NCBI RefSeq assembly: GCF_000247815.1
Contig: NC_021674.1
Coordinates: forward strand, 82,506,935 to 82,570,934
Length of the DNA stretch: 64,000 nucleotides
Direction: 5' to 3'
Origin: Ficedula albicollis
Taxonomy: Eukaryota; Chordata; Aves; Passeriformes; Muscicapidae
The notes beneath the pieces are model-generated. The model searched no databases, was not told where the DNA came from, and saw only the letters and a list, made by a program, of their open reading frames with translations. This document shows, piece by piece, positions 37,193 to 49,140 of this stretch. Within the stretch, counting starts at the first letter, position 1. The number at the start of each line of letters is the position of its first letter. The position numbers and the translations under genes are program-made.

Positions 37193-40100
37193 GAAAGGAC
37201 CTTTTCTTCAGCTGTATTTAATCCATACAAGGAGGAAATCCTAGATTGTAGACTTTCCATTGGGACATCCCCTTTTACTGTATGAAAGAACAAGATGGTG
37301 TAGTGGGGAGAGATAAGACTTTGGGGGCTGGAAGGCTTGGATTGTTTTCCTAGCCATTTCTGCAAGATTTCACTCCTCCATGCCTCAACTTCACCATCTG
37401 GAAAAAGGAACTAATGGTACAAACCTCTTTTGTAAAACAAACAAGCAAACAAAGAACCTCTTTGAGTTCCACTGGTGAGAACACAGCTACACAGAGGGAG
37501 TTTTATTATTATCAGCATTATCGGCTGGGCTCCACAGTTGTACAAATCCTGCAGTAATCACTTCCTTCCTTGTTTTTTTTTTTCAGAATAGAGAGGCTGA
37601 GGCTGTTTAAAATGCCAATGTTATGCAGAGGATACGCCTGCATTCTTGTTTGTCTAGAACGCCATGTTTCTCACATTAAAATTTATGAAACAAAATTCCA
37701 ATTAATCATGTCGACAGAGTGGATTTTGTGGGGCACCAACACGGAATGCATAGTGCTCAGCTCTCTGGCCCTTGGATTTGCATTCCTCTGTTATACCCAG
37801 CTTCAAAGAAGACATTTCTTCTAATTTTGCTCTTTGCAGAAATTATAATTGATAAATCCACAGAAAACAACTGCCCCCTTGGGCCCCTAAGGGATGTTGT
37901 GGGTTTGTTGGTTTTTTTTAAACTTATTTAAAAATATATCATTGTTTTTTTGGGTGGTATGATTGGCTACTCTATTTTTCTTCTTAGTAAAATCCTCTCC
38001 CTTCTCTGGATCAAATATATGAAATTGATAGAGAACAGCTGCTGTTCAGTCTGCTGGAGTTTTATAACATGTTATCAAACCCTTTGAACACAGCTGGTAA
38101 ACAGACGCTCCTAGAGCATGCATGCCAGCAGCTCTTTATGTGGAGAAGGTAAGACAGTCATTTGGGGGAAATTCTGCTAAAGCAGTACAGATACTGCACC
38201 AGAAGCCTTATATGCAGGGACTGTGTGTTCTGCACTACTGGGGTTCAACCAGAGGTTGACATTCACGTGTTAGATGGGAGATCTGAATAGAAGTGAACTT
38301 CCACAAAGGAATTTACCTGGAATTACAGAACTTTAGCAATAAATCTTTGAAGAGGTTTTCTCTCTGAACTCCCTTTAAAAGAAGCATTGGGAAAAGGCCA
38401 GTGTACTTCCAGGATATTACTATGTAAACATGGAGTTATTGTGTGATTGCCCTGAAATCCTGGGTACTCAGTGGAGGTGGTCTGTTGACAGGGGTGTAAA
38501 TCTTGGTTTATATGTGGCTTTACACTGCATGCAAATATTCCTGCAAAGCAGGTAACACAGAGGTCCTAAGTGGATTTCTGGAAATGTGGTAGCAGTTTCC
38601 TAGGCAGAGCAGAAATGCACTGAATACACCACTGAAACGGGGTGGCAGCTTCGCTCTGCCTAAGGGATCTTCTGATCACAGACTGCAAAAACTGCAGTTT
38701 CTGGCAGCCACTACAGCTGTTTCCAACAGAAACAGTGTGGCTGTCCTTTGTGGCCAAAAAGCAGAAATAGCAGGGCTCTCTGGCAAGCTCCTGGAGCCAA
38801 CTGGGCTTTCTTGTGGGCACCACCCAAAAGCATGAGACTCACAGGGCTGTGAGGGTTGTCAACTCTCTCATCCTGAAACTGAGCAGGCTCTTTAAATGGG
38901 AAGTAAATATACCCAAGAAGTCTATTGCATTGTCAGATTCATTTAACACCTGTGAAAAGCCCATGCTGCTGCTGTGTTGCAAACATTATGTGACAAGGCT
39001 GCTGAATGACTTAAGCAACGATGTGACTGCTCTACCACATTTTCCAAGGTGGTAAACCAGAGGGGAAAGTGTGCATCATTTAAGAGGTGTTGTCGGGACA
39101 TCTGGTTTTCATACAGATAAAAATAGATGCCATCAAATGACTGCTCAGTAGGTTACATGATATTATTTTGTTCCCAGCTGATTATCTGCCATATCAAAAC
39201 ACCCACAGTCATGCAGGTATTAGGCTCTTGTCTTCAAAGGCAAGAGCAGGAGTGGAAATCTTGATATATAAAAAGCATGCAAAAGACCAGTAAGATGTAC
39301 TTTTTGTGTATCAGGCTACTGTTTTACGTACTTGGGTGCATAATTTAGATTGATCAGCCTACTGCACATTGCAAGTTGGCAGATTTGGTCCACTGATCTC
39401 AGCCCTTTGGAGACAGTGAACCACAACTGCTGTGAAGCAGTACTTAAGGAAAGCAGAGAATTCAGAATGGATACATAACTAAATGTTTTATGGTACTTCA
39501 TATGTGTGTTGATCTGGACTGAATAAAAGATCTTGGTTATTTTACCAGTAGCAGATTCAACTTCTCTACATAGTTAAGAGATTTCCTGATTTTTTTTTTT
39601 CGTTTTTCAGAAACTGAAATAACTTTTCCAGTTAGTGCTGGAAAAGCTTACTTCTAATAAGTTTGCAGCAGGCAGGGAAAATTCTGGGAAAAATGCAATA
39701 TTGTGCAAAAATGTCAGTCTTTTGGGTCATATTTGAGTCATATTGGCTTGAGGCAGACTAACTCATGATGTAAATCTAAAATTTAGTGAGTGATCCAGTT
39801 GCTGGAATGTACCTTTCCTTTCAAAGAAAAGGTTAAAGATCTTAGTAGCCACAACGCCCCTGCATGTTAAGACTCTGGAGAAACATTAATGACACTAAAC
39901 ATAAAGTTTTCAGCTTGTCCCACCACATCAGACTAATTTCCACAGACGCAGAAGCAGAGAAACTTGTTTTGCATATGTTCAGAGAAAAAATTACTTGTTG
40001 CTTCAAACTATGGAAAAATAAATCAGAAATCCTCAGAGAAAATGGTAAACAGTATTCAGCTGTAAACCCAATAGTGGGAACAGGAGGGGGAAAATCACGA

Positions 40101-40230
40101 AGCACTTAGCAAATTAAAGAAAGAAACCAAATGCGGTTTAGATAATATATCACGCTGATTGTAAACCAGCATTAACATCTTCCTTTTTCCAGCTGACAAC
40201 ACAAAGCAAACAAAGCCTTTCTTCCATCTA

Positions 40231-40548
40231 TTAATCGTTCATTGTTCTTATAAATGAACAATAGCTATAAGCAGATCGAAAAGGACTATCAGTGCAGCAT
40301 CAGATCGTGATAACATTTACTGAAGGATGAATAAGAATTGCCTCCAGCCCCTCAGAAGTGTTATATATATTTAGCAGCAATGGCAGTACTGTGCCAGAAT
40401 AAATTACTTATGGAAATCTGTGAAGCCCATAAGGTTATATTTTTGCCAGTTTGTGTGTCAGAACAATCAATTAGAGTCCTCAGCCAGATAGGGATTTTTC
40501 CTTTAGCTTAAAATGTAACTAAGAGCCAACAATTTATTGCATTTGCAT
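40231..40548. promoter_or_regulatory. possible enhancer-like non-coding element
   Basis: This stretch holds two competing 7-bp stems in 'gttcattgttcttataaatg' and the following bases (40237-40262), with SOX-type ATTGTT (40241-40246) and AACAAT (40257-40262). It also holds a further AACAAT (40528-40533) followed at short distance by a perfect octamer ATTTGCAT (40541-40548), the classical POU-factor site. SOX next to POU is a known enhancer arrangement. These short motifs also occur by chance in AT-rich DNA, so this is a suggestion only; cross-species conservation is not visible from one sequence. Confidence 0.2.
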
Positions 40549-41796
40549 AGGGAAAAGACTTAGATATGTTTTCGGGTTCCGTATGGTTAAAATTCATGTC
40601 TTGTCAAATTAATTCATCTATAAGCATACTGCAAATAATGTGCAAATCTCTTCCTTATTTGCTGAGTTACTTAATCTGTTTTTTCTTTTAAACTTACACT
40701 TGATCTGATTTTCTACACTTCTTTTACCAAAGGATAAAAGACAATTATTTCTGTTTGCCATCTCAAGCCTTTCATCTAGCAAAACAATTACTTAAACTCT
40801 ACCTTCATCTGACATAGCTGTTGACGCAATACGTGGAAATTTACTGCTGCTGCCAAGAGTCACAGGGTTCACAGAAAGTACAAATACTGAGAATACTCTT
40901 ATAAAGATAAGAGGGAGAGAAAAACACTAGAATACATAGATACTGAAATACATCTTGTCTCTAAAAGGGAAGAAACCCCCATGTTTCATGGAGGTGTGAA
41001 CATAAGAAGTTCTGCCTCCCACAAAGGCTTGAAAAGCATTTATAAAACGCTTTGCTGGGGACAATCACAATTTTCAGTGAAGTCAGTGATAAGCCTGTCT
41101 TGATCGTCTACCTAGTAACATAGAGATAAGGCAAAGAAAAGATGATCCAAATTTAGCAATAGTGAGGCAACCCACCAGTGTTGGTAAGGAAGGTGCTGAT
41201 ATGGGATTTCAGGACAGCCATCTTTAAGCTGTCCCTACAAAAAGACTCTGACAGGAAAATATTCACAGATTAACAGTATAAAGTAATTATTTATTGGCTA
41301 ATGCACAACATTTTTAAAAAATCATAGCTGAGATTCACTGAGCTATTTGGGTAAGTGTGCTCACCATCCTCAATAGAGCAGCTTTAATAAAGAAAATGTT
41401 AACTACACTCCTAAATGTTACATTATCATCACTGAAATAGAGCAGGTTATTCCCAATAATCTGTTTGGTCACAACGTTTTTTTTGGCAATGGCTGAGTGA
41501 GAAATCACTGCTAGAAAGAGAGGAGATCAGACCTAAAATGCTTATGAAAATACCTATGAAAAGCAGCACAACTTTGCACTGAGACAGTCCATTGTTTGAT
41601 GTGTGTGCCTTCCTATTCAAGCACCACATCGCTGTACTGATCACAGGAAAGAGCAAGCTTCAGGATGGTGTTCATCTGGGCATCGTGCCTATTTTAATGC
41701 TTTGCTTGTCATTTCTGCCCTTCCCTAACACATTTGAATCTGGGGGGGAAACAATAACCACTGTGACTTCACTTGCTTAGCATGTTTTCTTACTTA

Positions 41797-44300
41797 TGTA
41801 CCTTTCTCAATTTCTTAGAATTATAGAACCGTGCAAATTATTTAGGTTGAGGAAGACCCTTAAGCTCATTGAGCCCACCTATCAAGTCCACCCATAAACC
41901 ATGCCCCTAAGTGCCACATCTACACATCTTAAGTTCCTCCAGGGATGGTGACTCCACCACTTCCTTGGGGACCCTGTTTCAATTATGGACAATCCTTGCA
42001 GTGAAGATTTTTTTTCTAATATTTAATCTAAACCTCCCCAAGTACAACTGGATGCCATGTCTTCTTATCCTATTTCTTTTTACATAGGAGAAGAGACCAA
42101 CCAATCCCCACCTTGAACCACCCTCCTTTCAGGTAGTTGTAGAGATTGACAAGGACCCTCTGAGCCCTCCAAGTTTTCCTCATATACTTGTGCTCCAGAC
42201 CCTTCTCCAGACCCTCTGTTGCCCTTCTCTGGACTCGCTCCAGCCCCTCAATGTCTCTCTTGTAGTGAGGGGTTCAGACCTGGACACAGCACTCAAGGTG
42301 TGGCCCCAGCACTGCTGACTACAGGGGCACAATCCCTGCCCTGCCCCTGCTGGCCACACCATTGCTGACACAGGCCAGGATGGCATTGGCCTTCTTGGGC
42401 CACCTGGGCACTGCTGGCTCACGTTCAGCTGGCAGTGACCAACACTTCCAGGTCCTTTTCTAACAGGCATCTTTCCATCCACTCCTCCCTAACCCTCTAA
42501 CTCTGCAAGGGGTTGCTGTGACCCAAGTGCAGGACCCGACACTTTGCCTTGTTTAACTTCATACAATTCTCTTTAGCCCTGCTTTTGTTGCTGATGTAGC
42601 TATAGAAACATTTTTTATTGTCTTTTATGGCAGTGCCAGATTTAGTATTTGCTGCAGTTTAGTTCTTCTAATTTTCTTGCTGCATAATCTCATGACATCC
42701 TTGTAGTCCTTCTGGTTTCCCATCCCTTCTTCAAAAGATTATAATCTCTCCTTTTTTTCTGAGTTCCAGAAAAAGCTCTCTGTCTATCCAGGCCAGTCTT
42801 CCCCATCTTTCAGCTCATGGAGGCTGCCTCTCCTGTGCCTTTAAGATTTTCTGCTGGGAGAACATCCAGCACTCTTGGAATCTTTTGCCCATCAGGATGT
42901 CTACCAAGGAACTCTGTCAACCAGCCTCCTAAATAGGCCAAAGTCTGCCCTCTGGAAGGCCAAGGTAGCCATTCTGCTGGCACTCCTCCTTATTTCTCTG
43001 AGAATTTTATGATTGCTGTGCCCAAGGCGGCCTCCAGACATCACTTTACTCACCAGTTCACAGAGAGGAGACCCAGTGGGCACCTTCCCTAATTGTGCCC
43101 CTCACCAGCTATGTCAGGAAGTTACCCTTCACACAATCCAGGAACCTTCTGGGCTGTTACATCTCTGCTGTGTAATGATTTTAACAGATACCTGTCAAGC
43201 TGAAATCCCCCACAAGAACAAGAGTTGGTGTTTGTGAGACTTTTCCCAGCTGCTTATAAAATTTATCATACCTAGGCTAGATTTAGTCAGGAAAAAGGCA
43301 GTTCTCCAATGACATCCATGAAGAAGAAGACCTTATGTGATTTGTCTTGCACAGAGCTAGGACAGACAGTGTGTACTGTCAGAGTTAGAAAACTCCATGT
43401 TGCTGACTTTGGAGTTCAAACTGTAGCAACACTGATTTTCGTAGGTTACTTTAGGAAACCTGTGTTTTTATGTGCTGCAATTTTTTTTTTTTTTTGTGGG
43501 AGAAATGCCCAAGAGAAAGTCATAGCTTGCATTTCTTGCATCTCTCTGGTAGCACAGTTATAGCAGGAGTAAGAGAGCAGGACTCATGAAATCTGCAAAT
43601 TTCAGTGTTGGCTAGCTCTGTAATCCTTGTCAATATCTTTGACAAACCTTATGGTATTGCAATTTTCTTGATGACATTTGAAGGTGAGAAAGGCTGGAGT
43701 TATCAGTTTGATATGCCATTCAGTATATCAAGATAGTAAAGTAATCTGCCTGTGGATATTTTACTGTGTCACCATGCTCTGCAAACAGAACTGGCATAAT
43801 TAAGAATAGTGGATGTCTAATGGGAAAAGCAGATTTTAATCAGACTATTTACTGCCAGGGCATCTGAAGAGTTTTCACTTGCCTGGGTTTTAGTTTCAGG
43901 GGGAATAGATACAATAAAGTATTCTCCAGAGTATTGCTTGGTTTCATAGACATATTTTGACTGTAAGCTTATGCAGTGGGGAGTAATGAAGAAAATGGGT
44001 TTCAAAGTCACTTGTCCATCATGGAAATGAGTTTTGTAGTTTGTGGGCCCAGAAAATATAGATATTTGCCAAAGACTTTTGAAATCTATCTAGGAGGTGT
44101 CTCAACACCAAGGATTGCCTCTAATAGAGGGAAAAGCATAGACCTGGCACAGTACTGTAATTTGAAACACCCTAGTAGTTGATGGAAAAAGGAAAGGGCT
44201 CTCAATGTTTTTTGCATCAAAATCCACAATATTTATGCCCAATGTGGAGATGCAGTAATTTTTAACTGAGTACATGAAATTTCTTCTCTCAAATTACGCA
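41797..44300. repeat. 2.5-kb tandem duplication, copy 1
   Basis: The unit starts at 'tgtacctttctc', about 15 bases before the 3' tail of a minus-strand CR1. It contains that CR1 and about 1 kb of unique sequence, and ends at 'caaattacgca'. A four-base filler 'attt' (44301-44304) precedes copy 2. By eye the copies differ by G at 42679 versus C at 45188 and by one T in each of two T runs (near 42610/45120 and 43481/45990). No gene is seen in the roughly 1 kb outside the CR1. Confidence 0.95.
41812..43275 (-). mobile_element. CR1 LINE with internal deletion, copy 1
   Basis: Read on the minus strand, 43275 to about 42580 encodes decayed CR1 ORF2: the endonuclease end with a 'VGDF' core (near 43215), 'GGRLGHSNH' and 'ADFGLF' (the 42901-43083 frame), then a basic linker with 'ELRKK' and a 'KCFYKYINNK'-like end near 42600. 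The sequence then jumps at about 42570 to the CR1 3' part (C-terminal region and 3' UTR, 'gccttcttgggccacctggg' on the + strand) and ends at the tail near 41812. The reverse-transcriptase core is absent, and stop codons break the rest. It is a dead element. Confidence 0.9.
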
Positions 44301-44304
44301 ATTT

Positions 44305-46810
44305 TGTACCTTTCTCAATTTCTTAGAATTATAGAACCGTGCAAATTATTTAGGTTGAGGAAGACCCTTAAGCTCATTGAGCCCACCTATCAAGTCCACC
44401 CATAAACCATGCCCCTAAGTGCCACATCTACACATCTTAAGTTCCTCCAGGGATGGTGACTCCACCACTTCCTTGGGGACCCTGTTTCAATTATGGACAA
44501 TCCTTGCAGTGAAGATTTTTTTTCTAATATTTAATCTAAACCTCCCCAAGTACAACTGGATGCCATGTCTTCTTATCCTATTTCTTTTTACATAGGAGAA
44601 GAGACCAACCAATCCCCACCTTGAACCACCCTCCTTTCAGGTAGTTGTAGAGATTGACAAGGACCCTCTGAGCCCTCCAAGTTTTCCTCATATACTTGTG
44701 CTCCAGACCCTTCTCCAGACCCTCTGTTGCCCTTCTCTGGACTCGCTCCAGCCCCTCAATGTCTCTCTTGTAGTGAGGGGTTCAGACCTGGACACAGCAC
44801 TCAAGGTGTGGCCCCAGCACTGCTGACTACAGGGGCACAATCCCTGCCCTGCCCCTGCTGGCCACACCATTGCTGACACAGGCCAGGATGGCATTGGCCT
44901 TCTTGGGCCACCTGGGCACTGCTGGCTCACGTTCAGCTGGCAGTGACCAACACTTCCAGGTCCTTTTCTAACAGGCATCTTTCCATCCACTCCTCCCTAA
45001 CCCTCTAACTCTGCAAGGGGTTGCTGTGACCCAAGTGCAGGACCCGACACTTTGCCTTGTTTAACTTCATACAATTCTCTTTAGCCCTGCTTTTGTTGCT
45101 GATGTAGCTATAGAAACATTTTTTTATTGTCTTTTATGGCAGTGCCAGATTTAGTATTTGCTGCAGTTTAGTTCTTCTAATTTTCTTCCTGCATAATCTC
45201 ATGACATCCTTGTAGTCCTTCTGGTTTCCCATCCCTTCTTCAAAAGATTATAATCTCTCCTTTTTTTCTGAGTTCCAGAAAAAGCTCTCTGTCTATCCAG
45301 GCCAGTCTTCCCCATCTTTCAGCTCATGGAGGCTGCCTCTCCTGTGCCTTTAAGATTTTCTGCTGGGAGAACATCCAGCACTCTTGGAATCTTTTGCCCA
45401 TCAGGATGTCTACCAAGGAACTCTGTCAACCAGCCTCCTAAATAGGCCAAAGTCTGCCCTCTGGAAGGCCAAGGTAGCCATTCTGCTGGCACTCCTCCTT
45501 ATTTCTCTGAGAATTTTATGATTGCTGTGCCCAAGGCGGCCTCCAGACATCACTTTACTCACCAGTTCACAGAGAGGAGACCCAGTGGGCACCTTCCCTA
45601 ATTGTGCCCCTCACCAGCTATGTCAGGAAGTTACCCTTCACACAATCCAGGAACCTTCTGGGCTGTTACATCTCTGCTGTGTAATGATTTTAACAGATAC
45701 CTGTCAAGCTGAAATCCCCCACAAGAACAAGAGTTGGTGTTTGTGAGACTTTTCCCAGCTGCTTATAAAATTTATCATACCTAGGCTAGATTTAGTCAGG
45801 AAAAAGGCAGTTCTCCAATGACATCCATGAAGAAGAAGACCTTATGTGATTTGTCTTGCACAGAGCTAGGACAGACAGTGTGTACTGTCAGAGTTAGAAA
45901 ACTCCATGTTGCTGACTTTGGAGTTCAAACTGTAGCAACACTGATTTTCGTAGGTTACTTTAGGAAACCTGTGTTTTTATGTGCTGCAATTTTTTTTTTT
46001 TTTTTGTGGGAGAAATGCCCAAGAGAAAGTCATAGCTTGCATTTCTTGCATCTCTCTGGTAGCACAGTTATAGCAGGAGTAAGAGAGCAGGACTCATGAA
46101 ATCTGCAAATTTCAGTGTTGGCTAGCTCTGTAATCCTTGTCAATATCTTTGACAAACCTTATGGTATTGCAATTTTCTTGATGACATTTGAAGGTGAGAA
46201 AGGCTGGAGTTATCAGTTTGATATGCCATTCAGTATATCAAGATAGTAAAGTAATCTGCCTGTGGATATTTTACTGTGTCACCATGCTCTGCAAACAGAA
46301 CTGGCATAATTAAGAATAGTGGATGTCTAATGGGAAAAGCAGATTTTAATCAGACTATTTACTGCCAGGGCATCTGAAGAGTTTTCACTTGCCTGGGTTT
46401 TAGTTTCAGGGGGAATAGATACAATAAAGTATTCTCCAGAGTATTGCTTGGTTTCATAGACATATTTTGACTGTAAGCTTATGCAGTGGGGAGTAATGAA
46501 GAAAATGGGTTTCAAAGTCACTTGTCCATCATGGAAATGAGTTTTGTAGTTTGTGGGCCCAGAAAATATAGATATTTGCCAAAGACTTTTGAAATCTATC
46601 TAGGAGGTGTCTCAACACCAAGGATTGCCTCTAATAGAGGGAAAAGCATAGACCTGGCACAGTACTGTAATTTGAAACACCCTAGTAGTTGATGGAAAAA
46701 GGAAAGGGCTCTCAATGTTTTTTGCATCAAAATCCACAATATTTATGCCCAATGTGGAGATGCAGTAATTTTTAACTGAGTACATGAAATTTCTTCTCTC
46801 AAATTACGCA
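44305..46810. repeat. 2.5-kb tandem duplication, copy 2
   Basis: Direct repeat of 41797-44300 at offsets 2,508 to 2,510, stepping up by one at each T-run length change. Homology ends at 46810 ('aaattacgca'), followed by unique 'ggcaagaaaa'. Confidence 0.95.
44320..45784 (-). mobile_element. CR1 LINE with internal deletion, copy 2
   Basis: The same element as at 41812-43275, carried by the tandem duplication and not by a second insertion: the same deletion junction (about 45078), the same stops and the same flanks. It has one substitution (45188) and one extra T (near 45120) relative to copy 1. Confidence 0.9.
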
Positions 46811-46901
46811 GGCAAGAAAATTTTTTTGCATTGCCTGGCTCAGACTTCAGTGCAGCCCATCAAAGAGAGAACATCTCCTCAGATTAATGAGCCACTTAAA
46901 T

Positions 46902-46949
46902 TGTGTATGTGTGTCTGTGTGTGTATCTGTGTGTCTCTGTGTTTGTATC
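46902..46949. repeat. imperfect (GT)n microsatellite
   Basis: GT dinucleotides interrupted by 'atct', 'ct' and 'at' steps, about 48 bases. Confidence 0.85.
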
Positions 46950-48873
46950 TTTTCCCCTGAGACATTTAATAAGCAAATAACAGCTGCACTGCAGTTCTTT
47001 AGTCCTGCCCAATTATCAGATCTGTAATCAGTGTGCTAGAGAGAACAGGTTATGGGACTGTTTTTGTGGTTGATAAACCTTAAATGACAGCTATTTGTCT
47101 GAGAAAGTAGAAAATACAGGATGAGGCTGGGTATATTTTAATTGCTAATTATATTTTGATTGCCCTGAATGTTCCCTGTTTGTGATATATACAGTGCTGG
47201 TGTGAACTGTGCTGTACTACATACCAGTGAAAAGATGGTCAAAACTTCTTATCAAGACATGTACACATTTTGGTGCAGAGCAGGGCTTTAGTCCTTAAAA
47301 CCGTATTGTTTAGAGGGTATATCAACATGCCCAGTGTTAGCATGGCAGCCTGGCACACAAATGATGACACCCATCCGCTGCCTGAAGCTGAGGATCAATA
47401 ACACAATGAGGGTAAGATTAGGCAGGCAGTCAGAGTGATTCACCAACCGGATTAGCAAAACAGAAAAATCCATGAGGCTTCCCATGACCTCCCACAGGCC
47501 TTTGTTTTCCATGGAGCTGAGGGTGCATAATTTCCAGTGGACAGTGCAAAACAATGCAGTGCAGCTTCGTGGAGTGAGGGGCAGTCTGAGGCATGAGTCC
47601 CACTGCTGCCTCTGGTCAGTAGGGCCCATCCCTCAGTCACACCCCACTGCTGCTTTTAGACAGGAAGGAGGATTGGAGGCTGCAGAAAGGAAGATTTTGG
47701 ATTGCATGCTGGCTGCAAGTGAAGCCCCCCTGCCAGAGATTTCAGGTTCTAGCTTGACTTAATTGTGCATGTGTGTTTTTCCTCCCTCTGAATTTTAATG
47801 CTCTGGTTTGAGTTCAACCAAAACTGGCAAAATAGAACAGCCTTGGTAGTAACTGTGTTTCATGAAGAAGATTCTCTGGGCAGACAGAGGGAACACTATT
47901 AATACCTTCACTAACTGAACTGCTCTAGCAAGAGCCATGGACATGCAGAAGGAGAGAATCCAATCAATGAATCTCAATCCATAAGAAAGTGTATGGGAAT
48001 GGCTCTTCACCTTTTAAACTTGTCTCTCACATTCCAAGATGAAATGGTGGTTGGATGATCAAGATCCACAGCAGAGAAAGGAGCATCAAGTGGAAGAAAA
48101 GGGAAAAGGCAACACAGAGAGAACAACCAGTGGGAATGATGAATTTCTAGACCTTGTAAAATCAGGAAAACAATGGGAGCCAAAACTGGATCTGTATTCA
48201 GATCTTACAGGCTTTAGCATAGCTGGAGATTGAAGAAGAAAAAGCAGACAAATATTGCTTTCACTGTTTCATGAGGTAGATGAACAGTGAGAAGTGAATA
48301 AAGCACGATTGCCAGTAATAACACTCATTGGAACAACTGATAAGGTAATTTCATGTAAACTATGACCCAAGACAAACTAAGCCTTAAAATGAGACTGGTT
48401 TACTTTACCTGTGGCCAAGAACTAGAGGGGCAACCAAAGCTCATTTTAGAGCAGGGATATCTGATATTTTCACGCAACTTTGGAAGGATTTTTAAATTCC
48501 TTAGCTGAAAGACAGGATCATTTGTTGTACTTGTGACTTCAGCATGTAGGAATTATTCTTGAGAAAAACAGATACACTATCCAGAAATGCTTTTGAAAAG
48601 TGGGGACAAAATCTGGGGAAAGGATTAGATTCATGGCAGACACTTGAACAGGGAAGGCAGCAAGCACTACAAGAAATCTAGGAATTGGGCCAGAGGGAGT
48701 CTTACTCTTCTCTTGCAGAACCACTGCTCAGAGCAAAAAAATAGAGAGACTACTTAGGGTGTAAGAAGGTGGGAAGTGAAAGGCATCACATGTACTTTCT
48801 TCTGATGAGAAGCAAAAAACTAAAAAGAAAAAGACAGCACACAGGGTGTAGACATATACTGCAGGAGGGCACA

Positions 48874-48938
48874 TCTCCTCTCCTCTTCTCTCTTCTTTCT
48901 TTCTTTCTTTAATTTCCTTCTTTTCCTTTTTTCCCTTT
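48874..48938. repeat. (CTTT)n / pyrimidine tract
   Basis: CT-rich sequence leading into four tandem 'tttc' units and further polypyrimidine, with a single 'aa' interruption. Confidence 0.8.
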
Positions 48939-48969
48939 ACTATGGCTCTCCCAGAGCAACAAAGAGGGG

Positions 48970-49140
48970 AAAATCTGCTTTTTTACCCAAACTTCTCAAT
49001 ACACAAAAGGATTTTCTGTTTTAAGCCACTAACCCAAAACTGTAATATTCCACAAAAAATCTGCTTTTTTACCCAAACCTCTCAATACACAAAAGGATTT
49101 TCTGTTTCAAGCCACTAACCCAAAACTGTAATATTCCACA
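48970..49140. repeat. 86-bp tandem duplication
   Basis: Units 48970-49055 and 49056-49140 start at 'aaaatctgcttttttaccc' and end at 'taatattccaca'. Two substitutions were seen ('acttctc' versus 'acctctc' and 'gttttaag' versus 'gtttcaag'). Confidence 0.92.

Larger units (their letters stand above)
29891..41796. other. unique AT-rich sequence, no gene seen
   Basis: The longest unique stretch of the window. Frames reach 107 codons and none is recognisable. Small structures listed separately are a 14-bp tandem repeat (33662-33689), an A21 run (37172-37192) and a candidate regulatory stretch (40231-40548). Two further tiny pairs are 'aaggagaaattt' near 33895-33920 and 'ggaaacattcta' near 36465-36490. 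Confidence 0.55.
46811..48969. other. unique sequence with simple repeats, no gene seen
   Basis: Begins with unique sequence to the right of the 2.5-kb duplication. A minus-strand frame of 113 codons (47288-47629) overlaps a + frame of 96 codons. The overlap on both strands and the lack of a known domain argue against coding. Confidence 0.55.

Noticed and set aside
42180..42482. 100-codon minus frame, duplicated at 44688-44990, looking like a repeated gene pair
   Set aside because: This is the 3' part of CR1 read in one frame; the pair exists because of the 2.5-kb DNA duplication.
47288..47629. 113-codon minus frame with a hydrophobic middle
   Set aside because: Overlapped by + and - frames, no recognised family and no clear splice sites.
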